From Thiotrichaceae bacterium UBA973 (GTDB lineage: Bacteria > Pseudomonadota > Gammaproteobacteria > Eutrophobiales > Eutrophobiaceae): 64,000 nucleotides of DNA. Where the stretch lies: NCBI GenBank assembly GCA_002292815.1, contig DBBX01000031.1, positions 1-64,000 on the forward strand, in the 5' to 3' direction. Numbering within the stretch: the stretch's first letter is position 1; each line of letters opens with the position of its first letter. Position numbers and translations under genes: made by a program. Positions 1 through 9,499 of this stretch are shown here, one piece after another. The notes beneath the pieces are model-generated. The model saw nothing but the letters and a program-made list of their open reading frames with translations, searched no databases and had not been told where the DNA came from.

Positions 1-3
1 ATA

Positions 4-25
4 GAAGAGCTTCTCTAAGAAGCTT
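4..25 (-). terminator. possible terminator downstream of tRNA-Phe
   Basis: A 7-bp inverted repeat (8-14 pairing with 18-24, 3-base loop) lies about 28 bases past the 3' end of the tRNA on the minus strand. The bases that follow are only moderately T-rich (TCTTCTAT), so this is a weak intrinsic terminator candidate or a processing hairpin. Confidence 0.3.
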
Positions 26-52
26 GAAAACAGTGAGTTTTACAAGGAATAA

Positions 53-128
<76 letters not shown>

Positions 129-194
129 ATTATATGCGGTGAACAAAAAAGATGCGTATTAAACCGGTCTGAAAGGGTTTCGTCAAGCTGTGGT

Positions 195-467
195 TTATTC
201 CTCCGGGGCTTTGAAATCTTTTGGTGTTTCTGAACCGCCACCAAAAAAGTATTTCTCCATCTCTTCTTCCAGGAATTTTCGTGCTTTCGGCTCTATCGGC
301 GTCAATCTGTTCTCATTAATCAGCATGGTTTGATGTCCCAACCACATTTTCCAAGCCTCTTTGGAAACCTGCTCATAGATGCGTTTTCCTAGATCTCCTG
401 GGTACGTCAAGGTAGCCAGGCCCTCAGCCTCTTTATTAAGCTTGATACAATTTACACTACGACTCAT
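195..467 (-). CDS. yggX: probable Fe(2+)-trafficking protein YggX
   Basis: This 90-residue cytosolic protein matches the YggX family in length and in its conserved start (MSRSVNCIKL, with the single conserved Cys at residue 7). The block with PGDLGKRIYE and the Trp-rich WKMWLGHQTMLINE stretch are also present. YggX proteins are linked to iron handling and protection of Fe-S clusters against oxidative damage. The start overlaps the 3' end of mutY by 11 bases, so translation is probably coupled. Pairing with MutY, an Fe-S glycosylase, is the usual proteobacterial arrangement. The C-terminus carries a short Gly/Ser and acidic tail. Confidence 0.95.
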   Translation of the reverse strand: MSRSVNCIKLNKEAEGLATLTYPGDLGKRIYEQVSKEAWKMWLGHQTMLINENRLTPIEPKARKFLEEEMEKYFFGGGSETPKDFKAPEE

Positions 468-1533
468 CTAAAACTACCCTCTTACTATTGTTAATATCTT
501 TAAGTATGGACACTACCGGCGCGGGAAAACCCAGCTGCTGGTCAGCATCCAAGTCTAGCCAAGTTGATAGTTTTGCATCATTTATACTGTTTGTCTGTCC
601 TTTTAGTTTGATATGGACCGGTTTTATCAATAGATGGAAATGGGTAAACGTATGTTTAAAGCTTTTATACTCAATTGTGTTTTTTATCTTGTACCCGTAT
701 TTTTCTACAACTGAACTCTCTATAGTTTGATCTGTTGAAAATTCAGGAAAACACCAAAGCCCACCCCAAATACCGCTCGCCGGTCGTTGCTCTAGCAAAA
801 TCTGACCACGGCTATTTTCAATGATAGCGAATACTGTCTCGCGCTTGAGTTTGGTAGATTTTGGTTTAGAACCGGGGAAATCATGTTGCCTGCTCGATTT
901 TAAGGCAAAACAATCATCACTTAGCGGGCAATGCAGGCAATCTGGCTTGCGTCGAGTACAAAGTGTGGCACCCAAATCCATAATAGCCTGTGTATAGCTA
1001 CTAATGAATTCGTCGGGCGTATGTTGTTCAGCATAAGACCAAAGCGTAGTTTCAACCTCTTTTTTGCCCGGCCAACCTTCAACACCATGATACCGACTCA
1101 AGACTCGTTTCACATTACCATCGAGAATAGGATGTCGTTGATCACTTGCTAAAGACAGTATCGCGCCGGCAGTAGAACGGCCTATGCCGGGCAGATTGAT
1201 TAAACCATCAAGATTAGAGGGCAATCGCCCCGCATTTTGCTCGATAATAACTTTAGCCGCCTTGCGCAGGTTTCTGGCGCGTGCGTAGTAACCGAGGCCT
1301 GTCCAATGATGTAAGACGTCATCCTGGTTGGCATTGGCTAAAGTCTCTACATCTGGGAAGCTTTCAATAAACCGATTGAAATACGGAATCACTGTAACAA
1401 CCTGTGTTTGTTGCAACATGATTTCAGATACCCAGACACGATAGGGCGTTCGCTTAAGCTGCCAGGGCAAATCATGCCGACCATGTTGCCTAAACCAGGC
1501 TAATAGCCGGACTGAAAATTGATCATCAGGCAT
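457..1533 (-). CDS. mutY: A/G-specific adenine DNA glycosylase MutY
   Basis: MutY removes adenine mispaired with 8-oxoguanine. The 358-residue sequence has the HhH-GPD fold. The catalytic Glu is E37 (in SEIMLQQTQ), the helix-hairpin-helix is around 113-125 (LPGIGRSTAGAIL), and the catalytic Asp is D138 (ILDGNVKRVL). The four Fe-S cysteines are C192, C199, C202 and C208, at the same numbers as in E. coli. Residues from about 225 form the NUDIX-like 8-oxoG recognition domain. It follows asmA by 12 bases and overlaps yggX, giving an asmA-mutY-yggX transcription unit. Nothing essential is missing. Confidence 0.98.
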   Translation of the reverse strand: MPDDQFSVRLLAWFRQHGRHDLPWQLKRTPYRVWVSEIMLQQTQVVTVIPYFNRFIESFPDVETLANANQDDVLHHWTGLGYYARARNLRKAAKVIIEQNAGRLPSNLDGLINLPGIGRSTAGAILSLASDQRHPILDGNVKRVLSRYHGVEGWPGKKEVETTLWSYAEQHTPDEFISSYTQAIMDLGATLCTRRKPDCLHCPLSDDCFALKSSRQHDFPGSKPKSTKLKRETVFAIIENSRGQILLEQRPASGIWGGLWCFPEFSTDQTIESSVVEKYGYKIKNTIEYKSFKHTFTHFHLLIKPVHIKLKGQTNSINDAKLSTWLDLDADQQLGFPAPVVSILKDINNSKRVVLDES

Positions 1534-1545
1534 GATCTTTAAACA

Positions 1546-4500
1546 TTAAAACAGTTTATCAAATAACTTTTTAGCGCCTTCGTTAATAAGATCATCCACC
1601 GGGTCTACTGGTTGGGCTGGTTGGGCTGGTTGCGGTTCTGCCTTCGGAGCAGGCTCAGTAGCTTGTTGTTCCGGGGCTGGGGCTGGAGCAGGTGCTGCTT
1701 GTTGTGGTGCCGGCTGTGCTTTTTTCTTAAGGCCTGGAATTTTTATACCCAGTTTGTCTAGTTCGTCGCCAATAGCATCTTGTACTTTATCTTGCACGAC
1801 ACCCTTCAAAACTTCCGACGCTATCCCGCCAGCATCTGGTAAACATTTCATATCCGCAACCTTGCCACGACATGCAATTGGCAGGTTATAACCGCCAAGA
1901 TTGTATCGTTGATCACCTGATGTAGCGCTTGATGAATCGACTGTAGCCTTCAAATCGTATTTCCATGTCTCGTCGTTAAGATTAATTAACATTCCTTTAC
2001 CTGTGACATTAAACCCAGACGCCGACATTAGAAGGTCATTATTATTAACAACGCCATTTTTTATATTCAATGTAGCAGTTAGCGCATTAAAGATAGTGTC
2101 GCCTTTTGTATTGAATGAACTAAAGCGTTTAGACTCAATCATCACTTCAAGTTGTCGCAGTGTCTTAGCTATATCAATTCCTTTTAGTACACCATTATTA
2201 AATGCTATATCGCCGGTACCTGATAATCTGCTCTTTAATACATCCGTATCTGCGCCCGATGAATTTAATGCTAGCTTGATATTAGCTTCGCCTAAGAGGT
2301 CTGCTTTACCAGTGACATCAGTTAACAATGGCTCAGATTGCACGCCGGTAAGACTGGTATTGATTGTTAGCTTTGGTTCTTTGCCTTTTGCATCTAGGTA
2401 AATATCACCCGCATAGGCACCTTCATAAAGTTTGGCAGCGATAGGGTTTAATTTAATATCGCCTTGATCAGCACGAATACTTAATTCCATGTCTGTGAGT
2501 TTTGCGTTTGATATAACAAACTCACCCATTACAAAGTCACCTTTTATCTTAATCGCGCGTAAGGTCTCAACTGGTATTTTTGTCGCAACACCAGCGGCAA
2601 CGGTTTCGGGTGTCGCTGCTTTAGTTTTATTATTCTCGGTCGCTGGCGGTAGATAACGATCGGCATTTAGTTTATCGACACCTAATCCAAACTCGATATC
2701 CAATGGTGACAGACTCTTAAGGTTGATATCGCCTTGTAGGCGTGTTTCGTCTAGCTCTGCCTTCAACCCTTTTAGGTTAATACTGCCGCTAGTACCACTA
2801 AATGAGGCTGACAGTGCAACACGTTTTAGTACTTTTGGATCTGCCGTTACTGGCACTTCCTGGTTTAAGGTTTTCAAGAATTGTCGTAAGTCAAAAGGTG
2901 CAATAGCTATATCACCTGACAACGCAGGTTCGGTTTTAAAATTTATCGCCTTAACTGCGCCTTTCACGTCCAGACCGAGACCAGCAACACTAAGGCCGCT
3001 TAATTCAAATATTTCCTGTTCCAGATTAATAGTTGAATCCGCTTTTACAGATAACTTGACCGGTGAATTTGGTATTTTCTTGCCCGCAAAAACTGCATTT
3101 AATGAAAGTGGTTTTAAACTCAACTTATTAGTATTGCCATTGATGCCGGTATTGATCTCAATCGATTGTAATACCTCGGCAAGATCAGCCTGACCCATGG
3201 CTCTTAATAATGGCTTTGGCTCTTTACTGGTAATCATAAACTGACCTCCCATATTGCCGCTGCTTTTCTGAATATTATCTCCCTTTAAGTTTCCGCTTAA
3301 ATTGAATCCCAGGGCATTTGCAGCTAGTGAGGGTAAATCGATCTTTCCTGACTTCATGTCGACATTAAAACGAGTATCAATATTAAACTTCTTGTCCTTA
3401 ATCTTGCCAAGGTCCTGTGCCAAGACAGGCAATGCACTATCCTTAGCTTGAAATGCCCCGGCAATTTGCATCAACAGGGGTAAGTCAGGCCCATTTGCCT
3501 TGAGCTCTCCGCTCAAAGAAGGCGTATCACTGCTCACTTGTTTTGCATTTAATTTGGCAGTGGTCACCATGCCCAATGCCTTTATAGAAAGGTTAGGTAT
3601 ATCAACAAAACCTGCTTTTAGATCCGCATCAAAATCAGTCTTTATATCGAATGCCTTTGGCGCATCATTGAGTTGTTTTGAAAGCAACTTTGAATCTTGT
3701 TTTCCATCACCGAGTAATTGAGAGGCAATCTTGATTAATGCGGGTAAGTCCGGACCACTCGCGGTTAACTTACCTTTTGCAGCAGGCGTCTCCGATTTAA
3801 CATTGCGTGCAGCAATCTCCGCATTAATCTTACTGCCGAGAAGATTGATGTCTAACTTAGAAACATCAACATCATTTCTATCCATGTCTGCATTAAATAC
3901 GGTACTTAATTTGAATGTCTTGTCTGACATCTTTGCCAGCTGACTTGCCAGTGGCTCTATTTCAAATATCTTGAAGAGTTGCGACAAGTCTTTTCCATTA
4001 ACATCAATGTTGCCGTTAACTTGCGGTTTTCCAGAAAGAATCTCTGCGGCATCAATTTGACCCTTGACCTCGGTATCAAAGGCACTCAGCTCAAGCCCCT
4101 TGATTTGAGCGGTCTCACGACTGACATCGACATTAATCTCAGAACTCAATTTGACAACTGTCTGGCCTCCAGGGATAGCCTTCCCCTTAACTGTTGCTGC
4201 TAATAACATCGGATTTAAGGTTAATACATCGCCTCCATCCGCATAGGCAACCGTCCCGGTAAATTTGATTGCGGAGGAGAGTGCCGGTTTTGAAGCAGCG
4301 GCATTTAAAGCAGCCGTGATGTCTATTGGTTCGCCTAGTTTTAATTCACCGGTCGCAATATTTGCATTGGTAATCTTGTATTCCACCTCTTGCTGCATAT
4401 CATGCCAATGAATATTGGCATCTTTAATATCAATACCACCCAATACTAACGCTGCTAATGGCATCGCCTGATCGCTACCGCCGGAATCCTCAGCACTAGG

Positions 4501-4899
4501 CCCCACCAAGTCATCCCAATTAGTAACACCCTTGGCATTTTTTGCCAGATTAATGGTCGCACCATGCAATACCAGAGTATCCATTTCTAATTGTTTTCGT
4601 AACAGGGGTAATAATTTTGCACGCGCTTTGATTGTTTTAGTTTGCAGGAATGGTGCGTCACCAAAGCCTTTGGCATTACTCAAACTGACGCCTTCGATAT
4701 CAAGCCCTAACCACGGATAAAAAGTAAGTCCAATATTGCCATCGATACGCAGGTCTCGGCCTGTTTCAGCTTTTACCTTGCTCGCGATCGTATCTTTGTA
4801 ATCATTCGGATCGATATAGGCCAATGTAATGGCAACTGCCCCTATAGCAATAATGCCTAAAACACCAAGGCCGAGAACCAGTTTAATCAGAAATTTCAT
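1546..4899 (-). CDS. asmA: AsmA family outer-membrane assembly/lipid transport protein
   Basis: This is a 1117-residue envelope protein with one N-terminal membrane anchor (about residues 4-28). A very long beta-rich repetitive body follows, with recurring motifs such as LSGELKANGPDLPLL and ITAALNAA-type strands, and then a Pro/Ala/Gln-rich tail (about 1055-1100). AsmA proteins belong to the bridge-like lipid transport superfamily together with TamB and YhdP and affect outer-membrane lipid homeostasis. It is considerably longer than E. coli AsmA (617 residues), mainly through repeated central units. The position between argH (16-base gap) and mutY is typical of gammaproteobacteria. The low-complexity tail before the C-terminal helix is poorly conserved in such proteins. 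Confidence 0.9.
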   Translation of the reverse strand: MKFLIKLVLGLGVLGIIAIGAVAITLAYIDPNDYKDTIASKVKAETGRDLRIDGNIGLTFYPWLGLDIEGVSLSNAKGFGDAPFLQTKTIKARAKLLPLLRKQLEMDTLVLHGATINLAKNAKGVTNWDDLVGPSAEDSGGSDQAMPLAALVLGGIDIKDANIHWHDMQQEVEYKITNANIATGELKLGEPIDITAALNAAASKPALSSAIKFTGTVAYADGGDVLTLNPMLLAATVKGKAIPGGQTVVKLSSEINVDVSRETAQIKGLELSAFDTEVKGQIDAAEILSGKPQVNGNIDVNGKDLSQLFKIFEIEPLASQLAKMSDKTFKLSTVFNADMDRNDVDVSKLDINLLGSKINAEIAARNVKSETPAAKGKLTASGPDLPALIKIASQLLGDGKQDSKLLSKQLNDAPKAFDIKTDFDADLKAGFVDIPNLSIKALGMVTTAKLNAKQVSSDTPSLSGELKANGPDLPLLMQIAGAFQAKDSALPVLAQDLGKIKDKKFNIDTRFNVDMKSGKIDLPSLAANALGFNLSGNLKGDNIQKSSGNMGGQFMITSKEPKPLLRAMGQADLAEVLQSIEINTGINGNTNKLSLKPLSLNAVFAGKKIPNSPVKLSVKADSTINLEQEIFELSGLSVAGLGLDVKGAVKAINFKTEPALSGDIAIAPFDLRQFLKTLNQEVPVTADPKVLKRVALSASFSGTSGSINLKGLKAELDETRLQGDINLKSLSPLDIEFGLGVDKLNADRYLPPATENNKTKAATPETVAAGVATKIPVETLRAIKIKGDFVMGEFVISNAKLTDMELSIRADQGDIKLNPIAAKLYEGAYAGDIYLDAKGKEPKLTINTSLTGVQSEPLLTDVTGKADLLGEANIKLALNSSGADTDVLKSRLSGTGDIAFNNGVLKGIDIAKTLRQLEVMIESKRFSSFNTKGDTIFNALTATLNIKNGVVNNNDLLMSASGFNVTGKGMLINLNDETWKYDLKATVDSSSATSGDQRYNLGGYNLPIACRGKVADMKCLPDAGGIASEVLKGVVQDKVQDAIGDELDKLGIKIPGLKKKAQPAPQQAAPAPAPAPEQQATEPAPKAEPQPAQPAQPVDPVDDLINEGAKKLFDKLF

Positions 4900-4915
4900 T
4901 TAACATTTACCTTTA

Positions 4916-6307
4916 TCATTTATTTAATTTTTTTCTAAGGCGTTTAATAGCCGCCTTAACTTGTTTTGGTGCCGTACCACCGACATGATTCCGGGCGGAT
5001 ACGGAACCTTCTAGTTCTAATACCGCATAGACATCATCTTTGATGACCTTACTGAATTGTTGAAGTTCAGGCAGCGTCAAAGCTGGCAAATCCTTATCGT
5101 GCTGAATTGCAAATTGAACAGTTTTACCGACAACTTCATGCGCATCTCTGAAGGGCAGGCCTTTAACCACTAAATAATCGGCGAGATCCGTTGCCGTAGC
5201 AAAACCCGCTGCCGCGGCCCTGTACATCGTTTCATGGTTTACTTTAATTGTCGGTATCAAACCAGCATAGGCGATCAGAGACATTTTTACCGTATCAATG
5301 GCATCGAACAAACTCTCCTTGTCCTCCTGATTATCACGGTTATAAGCCAGCGGCTGTGCTTTCATCAGGGTAAGCAATGCCATCAAATCACCATAAACTC
5401 GACCTGTCTTACCTCTCACTAATTCAGGAATATCGGGATTTTTCTTTTGCGGCATAATAGACGAACCGGTACACCAGGCATCACCTAAATCAATAAAGCC
5501 ACTGGCCTGCGACATCCAGATAACCAGTTCTTCGGAAAACCGTGAAAGGTGCATCATGATCAAACTCGCGGCAGCAGTAAGTTCGATGGCAAAGTCACGA
5601 TCACTGACTGAATCCAATGAATTTTGTGTTATGCCATCAAAACCCAATTCTTTGGCGACCATATTTCGATCAATTGGATAGCTTGTGCCAGCGAGCGCTG
5701 CTGAGCCAAGAGGTAGCAGGTTAAGTCTCTTGCGACAGTCATGTAGACGCGACCGATCCCGCAATAGCATTTCGGCCCATGCCAATAAATGATGACCAAA
5801 GGTAACCGGCTGTGCAGATTGCAGATGAGTAAAGCCCGGCATAATGGTATCAAAGTGATCTTCGGCCAGCGTTAATAATGCAGTTAATACTGCATTAATT
5901 TGATCGCAAATCAGATCGATCTCATCACGACAATACAAACGAATATCAGTCGCAACCTGGTCATTTCTAGAGCGTCCGGTATGCAATTTTTTACCCACAT
6001 CACCGATATGCGCCACCAGAGCCGTCTCAATGTTCATATGCACGTCCTCTAGAACGCTTAACCATTGAAACTGTCCATTTTTGATATCTTTCTCAATTTT
6101 CTTTAGTCCGCGAACAATCTGATTACTTTCCTTTCCAGATATCACGCCAACATTGCCCAGCATACGCACGTGAGCTATTGAACCCATAATGTCATAATGG
6201 GCCAGTCGTTGGTCATAGGAGACAGATTCGGTGAATTGTTCAACAAATTTATCTGTTGGGGCCGTGAATCTCCCGCCCCAAGGTTTTTCTGTATTATTTG
6301 AGCTCAT
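4916..6307 (-). CDS. argH: argininosuccinate lyase
   Basis: This cytosolic enzyme catalyses the last step of arginine synthesis, splitting argininosuccinate into arginine and fumarate. The 463 residues are the normal length. The fumarase/aspartase signature GSSIMPQKKNP is at 281-291, the HTGRSRNDQVATD motif at 109-121, and the TxxHLQxAQP block at 160-167. It is the first gene of a minus-strand run argH-asmA-mutY-yggX and is divergent from the algZ-like kinase, an arrangement also known from Pseudomonas. Confidence 0.98.
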   Translation of the reverse strand: MSSNNTEKPWGGRFTAPTDKFVEQFTESVSYDQRLAHYDIMGSIAHVRMLGNVGVISGKESNQIVRGLKKIEKDIKNGQFQWLSVLEDVHMNIETALVAHIGDVGKKLHTGRSRNDQVATDIRLYCRDEIDLICDQINAVLTALLTLAEDHFDTIMPGFTHLQSAQPVTFGHHLLAWAEMLLRDRSRLHDCRKRLNLLPLGSAALAGTSYPIDRNMVAKELGFDGITQNSLDSVSDRDFAIELTAAASLIMMHLSRFSEELVIWMSQASGFIDLGDAWCTGSSIMPQKKNPDIPELVRGKTGRVYGDLMALLTLMKAQPLAYNRDNQEDKESLFDAIDTVKMSLIAYAGLIPTIKVNHETMYRAAAAGFATATDLADYLVVKGLPFRDAHEVVGKTVQFAIQHDKDLPALTLPELQQFSKVIKDDVYAVLELEGSVSARNHVGGTAPKQVKAAIKRLRKKLNK

Positions 6308-6371
6308 TTTCAGTGATAGTGTGTTTATATTTTTTACAATGGACAGTATAACTTAAGGTTGACGATTTTAG

Positions 6372-7439
6372 ATGCCAAATCTTAACGAGCAAGATAAGAC
6401 CAGTTTCCTACCAAATTTTTGCAGTGCGGATGTCTTATTTATCGTCGTTCTTAGCTCTGAGTTGCTCGCTATCATTTTAACGCTGGCATTACCGCTGTAC
6501 ACGGATGATTTGATGTTTAATCTGGCGATGAATTCACTTTTTATTCAGTGGATCGCCCTATCCTGTGTTGGCATTCTTTGTGTATCAAGACGATTTATTG
6601 CAACGCTCTCAGAAAAACAGGCTGCCGTCGTTAGTTATTTATTAATACTACTGGTTTCATTCATCATTGCAGAATTAGCCTGGTGGTCATTATATATATA
6701 TCCGGACAGAGGCAGTCCTGACCAAAAATTACACGGCCTCTTTCTAGTGCGCTCTTTAGGTATCTCAGCAATTGTTGGATTTATCGTTTTGCGCTATTTA
6801 TACGTTCAACATCAATGGCGTAAGAATATCGAGACTGCGGCCATGTCCCGTTTTCAGGCCTTACAGTCCCGAATACGCCCCCATTTCTTGTTCAATTGCA
6901 TGAATACGATTGCCAGTTTAACGCGCAAGGCGCCCGATTTGGCGGAACAATCCGTGGAAGATTTGGCCGATCTATTCCGTGCAAGCTTACTCGAACCAAC
7001 CGAGTTATATAAAATCGCTGATGAATGGAAACTCTGCCGGCATTACCTGCGAATAGAGAGCCACCGTTTGGGGGATCGATTACACGTTGAATGGGATATT
7101 GATTCATTGCCTGATAACGCATTAGTTCCGCCGTTAAGCTTACAACCCTTGCTCGAGAATTCTATCTACCATGGAATAGAACGACTGTCTGAAGGCGGCA
7201 CAATAAATATCCGCGGTAAATTTGAAGATGAAAAGCTTATTATCATTTTCTCAAACCCCATTCCTGACAAGGATGTTGAGGATACACATAAAGGAAATAA
7301 ACACGCACAGGATAATATACGTCAACGATTGGATGCGATCTTTGGCGCAGAAAGTGATCTGATTATTGAAAGTAAACAACAGCAATACACTGTAAAACTG
7401 ACACTACCTTACAAACGCAATGAAAATATTAATCGTTGA
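6372..7439 (+). CDS. algZ: AlgZ/LytS-type membrane sensor histidine kinase
   Basis: The 355-residue protein has about four membrane helices in residues 22-142. An atypical histidine-kinase domain of the LytS/AlgZ (His_kinase family) type follows, with phosphoacceptor H171 in RPHFLFNCMNT. The N box is around PLLENSIYHG. The C-terminal ATPase part is short, as in this family. Its 3' end overlaps the AlgR-like regulator by 20 bases, so the pair is translationally coupled. In Pseudomonas the cognate pair controls alginate, twitching motility and type IV pilus minor pilins; the same role here is inference from position and family. Confidence 0.9.
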   Translation: MPNLNEQDKTSFLPNFCSADVLFIVVLSSELLAIILTLALPLYTDDLMFNLAMNSLFIQWIALSCVGILCVSRRFIATLSEKQAAVVSYLLILLVSFIIAELAWWSLYIYPDRGSPDQKLHGLFLVRSLGISAIVGFIVLRYLYVQHQWRKNIETAAMSRFQALQSRIRPHFLFNCMNTIASLTRKAPDLAEQSVEDLADLFRASLLEPTELYKIADEWKLCRHYLRIESHRLGDRLHVEWDIDSLPDNALVPPLSLQPLLENSIYHGIERLSEGGTINIRGKFEDEKLIIIFSNPIPDKDVEDTHKGNKHAQDNIRQRLDAIFGAESDLIIESKQQQYTVKLTLPYKRNENINR

Positions 7440-8154
7440 TGATGAAGCTTTAGCACGAGAACGACTTCACGTTCTTGTGACCGAGCTATATCCAGACATT
7501 ATTACCATTGACGCCATTAATGGATTTGATGCATTAGATAAGATTTCGGAACATTCACCAGAAATAGTTTTATTAGACGTCCGCATGCCGGGCATGGATG
7601 GGCTTGAACTTGCAAACCATCTATTACATCTGGAGTCACCTCCTGCCATAGTTTTTACGACGGCATATCAGGATCATACCTTGAGTGCATTTGATTCTAA
7701 TGCAGTTGACTACTTACTCAAACCGATCAGGAAAGAACGTCTTAAAATTGCTATTGAACGTGCTGCTGTTGTTAGCCAATCTAAACTTGCTTTACTGAGC
7801 CATGACGGTGGAGCTCCTTCAGCACGCACACACCTCAGCGCTATAGTTCACGGCAACATACAATTGATCGCTATCGAGAATATTTATTTCCTTAAGGCTG
7901 AACAAAAATATGTCACTGCCGCCTGGCCCGGCGGAGAAATACTAATTGATGAACCATTGGTCACGCTGGAAGCTGAATTCTCAGATCACTTTATCCGAAT
8001 CCATAGAAATGCATTGGTTGCGATTAATCATATCGAAGAACTCAGGAAGACGGCAGAAGGTCAACACGCCATTAAACTAACAGGCATACCGATTGAGTTA
8101 TCAGTAAGTCGACGACACTTTAGTGACGTCAAAAAAATAATCAAACAACATTAG
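7420..8154 (+). CDS. algR: AlgR-type LytTR response regulator
   Basis: This 244-residue regulator has an N-terminal receiver (acidic pocket D8/D9, phosphoacceptor D53 in LLDVRMPGMDG, conserved K in LLKPIRKERL). A C-terminal LytTR DNA-binding domain occupies about 140-240 (FIRIHRNALVAI motif). It starts inside the kinase gene. Its 3' end overlaps the convergent gshA gene by 14 bases, so the two coding regions share their ends with no room for a separate terminator. Confidence 0.92.
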   Translation: MKILIVDDEALARERLHVLVTELYPDIITIDAINGFDALDKISEHSPEIVLLDVRMPGMDGLELANHLLHLESPPAIVFTTAYQDHTLSAFDSNAVDYLLKPIRKERLKIAIERAAVVSQSKLALLSHDGGAPSARTHLSAIVHGNIQLIAIENIYFLKAEQKYVTAAWPGGEILIDEPLVTLEAEFSDHFIRIHRNALVAINHIEELRKTAEGQHAIKLTGIPIELSVSRRHFSDVKKIIKQH

Positions 8155-9436
8155 CGATTTCACGAGCAGCGGCTAGCAAGGCTAATCTTGCAATAACACC
8201 GTAAGTATAAAATCTATTTTGATGACAATCTGGCTCCTGACTTGGATCCGGAAGAATACAACAATCTGCAAATGCCAATGGTTCAAAACGCATACCCGGT
8301 GCATTTAGGTTCTGACTGGCTGAACGTTTTGAATGAACTCGATAAAAACCACCCACAACTTGATGCCCCAGCATATAGACTACTGGCTCAGCAACAGTTT
8401 CTTCTTCACCCCAGGTTTCATTCGTATACACACCTTCCTGAATAATCACCTGACTGACTTTTTGCCCTTCTTTAGTCGTCGCCATTTTCGTGCGTTCTTT
8501 TCGATTTAATGCCGCTATTTCATCTGAACTTCGAATGGTCATAACACCCATACCATAAGTTCCAGCATCCGCCTTCACCATGACAAAGGGTTCACAATCT
8601 AACTCGTGTTCATCGTATTTAGCTTGAATAGCCTTCAATAATGAATCTACATTTTTCGACAGACAGTCAACACCTTCACGCTTCATAAAATCAACTTCAC
8701 CGCAGTTACGAAACATAGGGTCTATTAACCAGGGGTCAATATCGATTAGTTCAGAAAACTCCTGTGTAACTTGTTGGTAAAACTTAAAGTGATTTGATTT
8801 GAGCCTAGATGACCAACCTAGAGCGGTCGGCGGCGTGATTTCTTGTTCTATACCTTCCAGTATTTCTGGTTTACCTGTCGCCAGATCATTATTTAATAAA
8901 ATAAGATCCGGATTAAAATCATCAACAAGTATGCGGTCTTGATCGCGCTTAACAGGTTCTAACAATACTGAGCGTGAGGATTCGAGATCAATTCGCATTG
9001 GCTCATCCAGATCAGGCATTAAACTACCAATACGGACTTCAAAACCTGCCTTCTCGATCATTGATTGCAGACTGGCAATATTCTCCAAATAAAATAAATT
9101 ACGCGTATGGTTCTCCGGGATAATCAATATTTTGTCTATTGGTTTATCTGTAGACTCAACTGCCATCTGTACCGCGTGGATACATAAGGCTTCAAATGAT
9201 GGGTTCAGATTGTTAAAGCCTGCTGGAAATAGATTTGTATCTACCGGTGCAACCTTATAACCCGCATTACGTAAATCGACAGAGGCATAAAATGGTGCCT
9301 GCGTCTCACGCCAGGCATTCCTGAACCATGCTTCAATAGAGATTTGATTATCAAGCATCAGCCGTTCCAGATGCTGAAAAGGCCCTGTTAATGCGGTTGT
9401 TAGATGAGGAACTGTCGCAGGCTCATTTAAAGTCAT
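8141..9436 (-). CDS. gshA: glutamate-cysteine ligase, ferrooxidans/proteobacterial type
   Basis: It joins glutamate to cysteine with ATP, the first step of glutathione synthesis. The 431-residue sequence belongs to the family first described in Acidithiobacillus ferrooxidans, unrelated in sequence to E. coli GshA. Recognisable blocks are the DTNLFPAGFNNL stretch (about 74-85), the VKADAGTYGMGVMTI glycine-rich nucleotide-binding segment (about 289-303) and the GGFYRVH segment near residue 366. It is 63 bases downstream of rsmE on the same strand and probably cotranscribed. No gshB is in the window, so the second step must be encoded elsewhere. Confidence 0.9.
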   Translation of the reverse strand: MTLNEPATVPHLTTALTGPFQHLERLMLDNQISIEAWFRNAWRETQAPFYASVDLRNAGYKVAPVDTNLFPAGFNNLNPSFEALCIHAVQMAVESTDKPIDKILIIPENHTRNLFYLENIASLQSMIEKAGFEVRIGSLMPDLDEPMRIDLESSRSVLLEPVKRDQDRILVDDFNPDLILLNNDLATGKPEILEGIEQEITPPTALGWSSRLKSNHFKFYQQVTQEFSELIDIDPWLIDPMFRNCGEVDFMKREGVDCLSKNVDSLLKAIQAKYDEHELDCEPFVMVKADAGTYGMGVMTIRSSDEIAALNRKERTKMATTKEGQKVSQVIIQEGVYTNETWGEEETVAEPVVYMLGHQVVGGFYRVHSKRSASQNLNAPGMRFEPLAFADCCILPDPSQEPDCHQNRFYTYGVIARLALLAAAREIANVV

Positions 9437-9499
9437 GATAGATTTTAGAATTCTTTTTTATAATATAGCGTGATTATTACATATGGGTATTGAACGCAT

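Noticed and set aside
1600..1720. Tandem-looking Pro/Ala/Gln codons near the asmA 3' end
   Set aside because: Ordinary low-complexity linker of an AsmA protein; no exact DNA repeat units or sign of phase variation.
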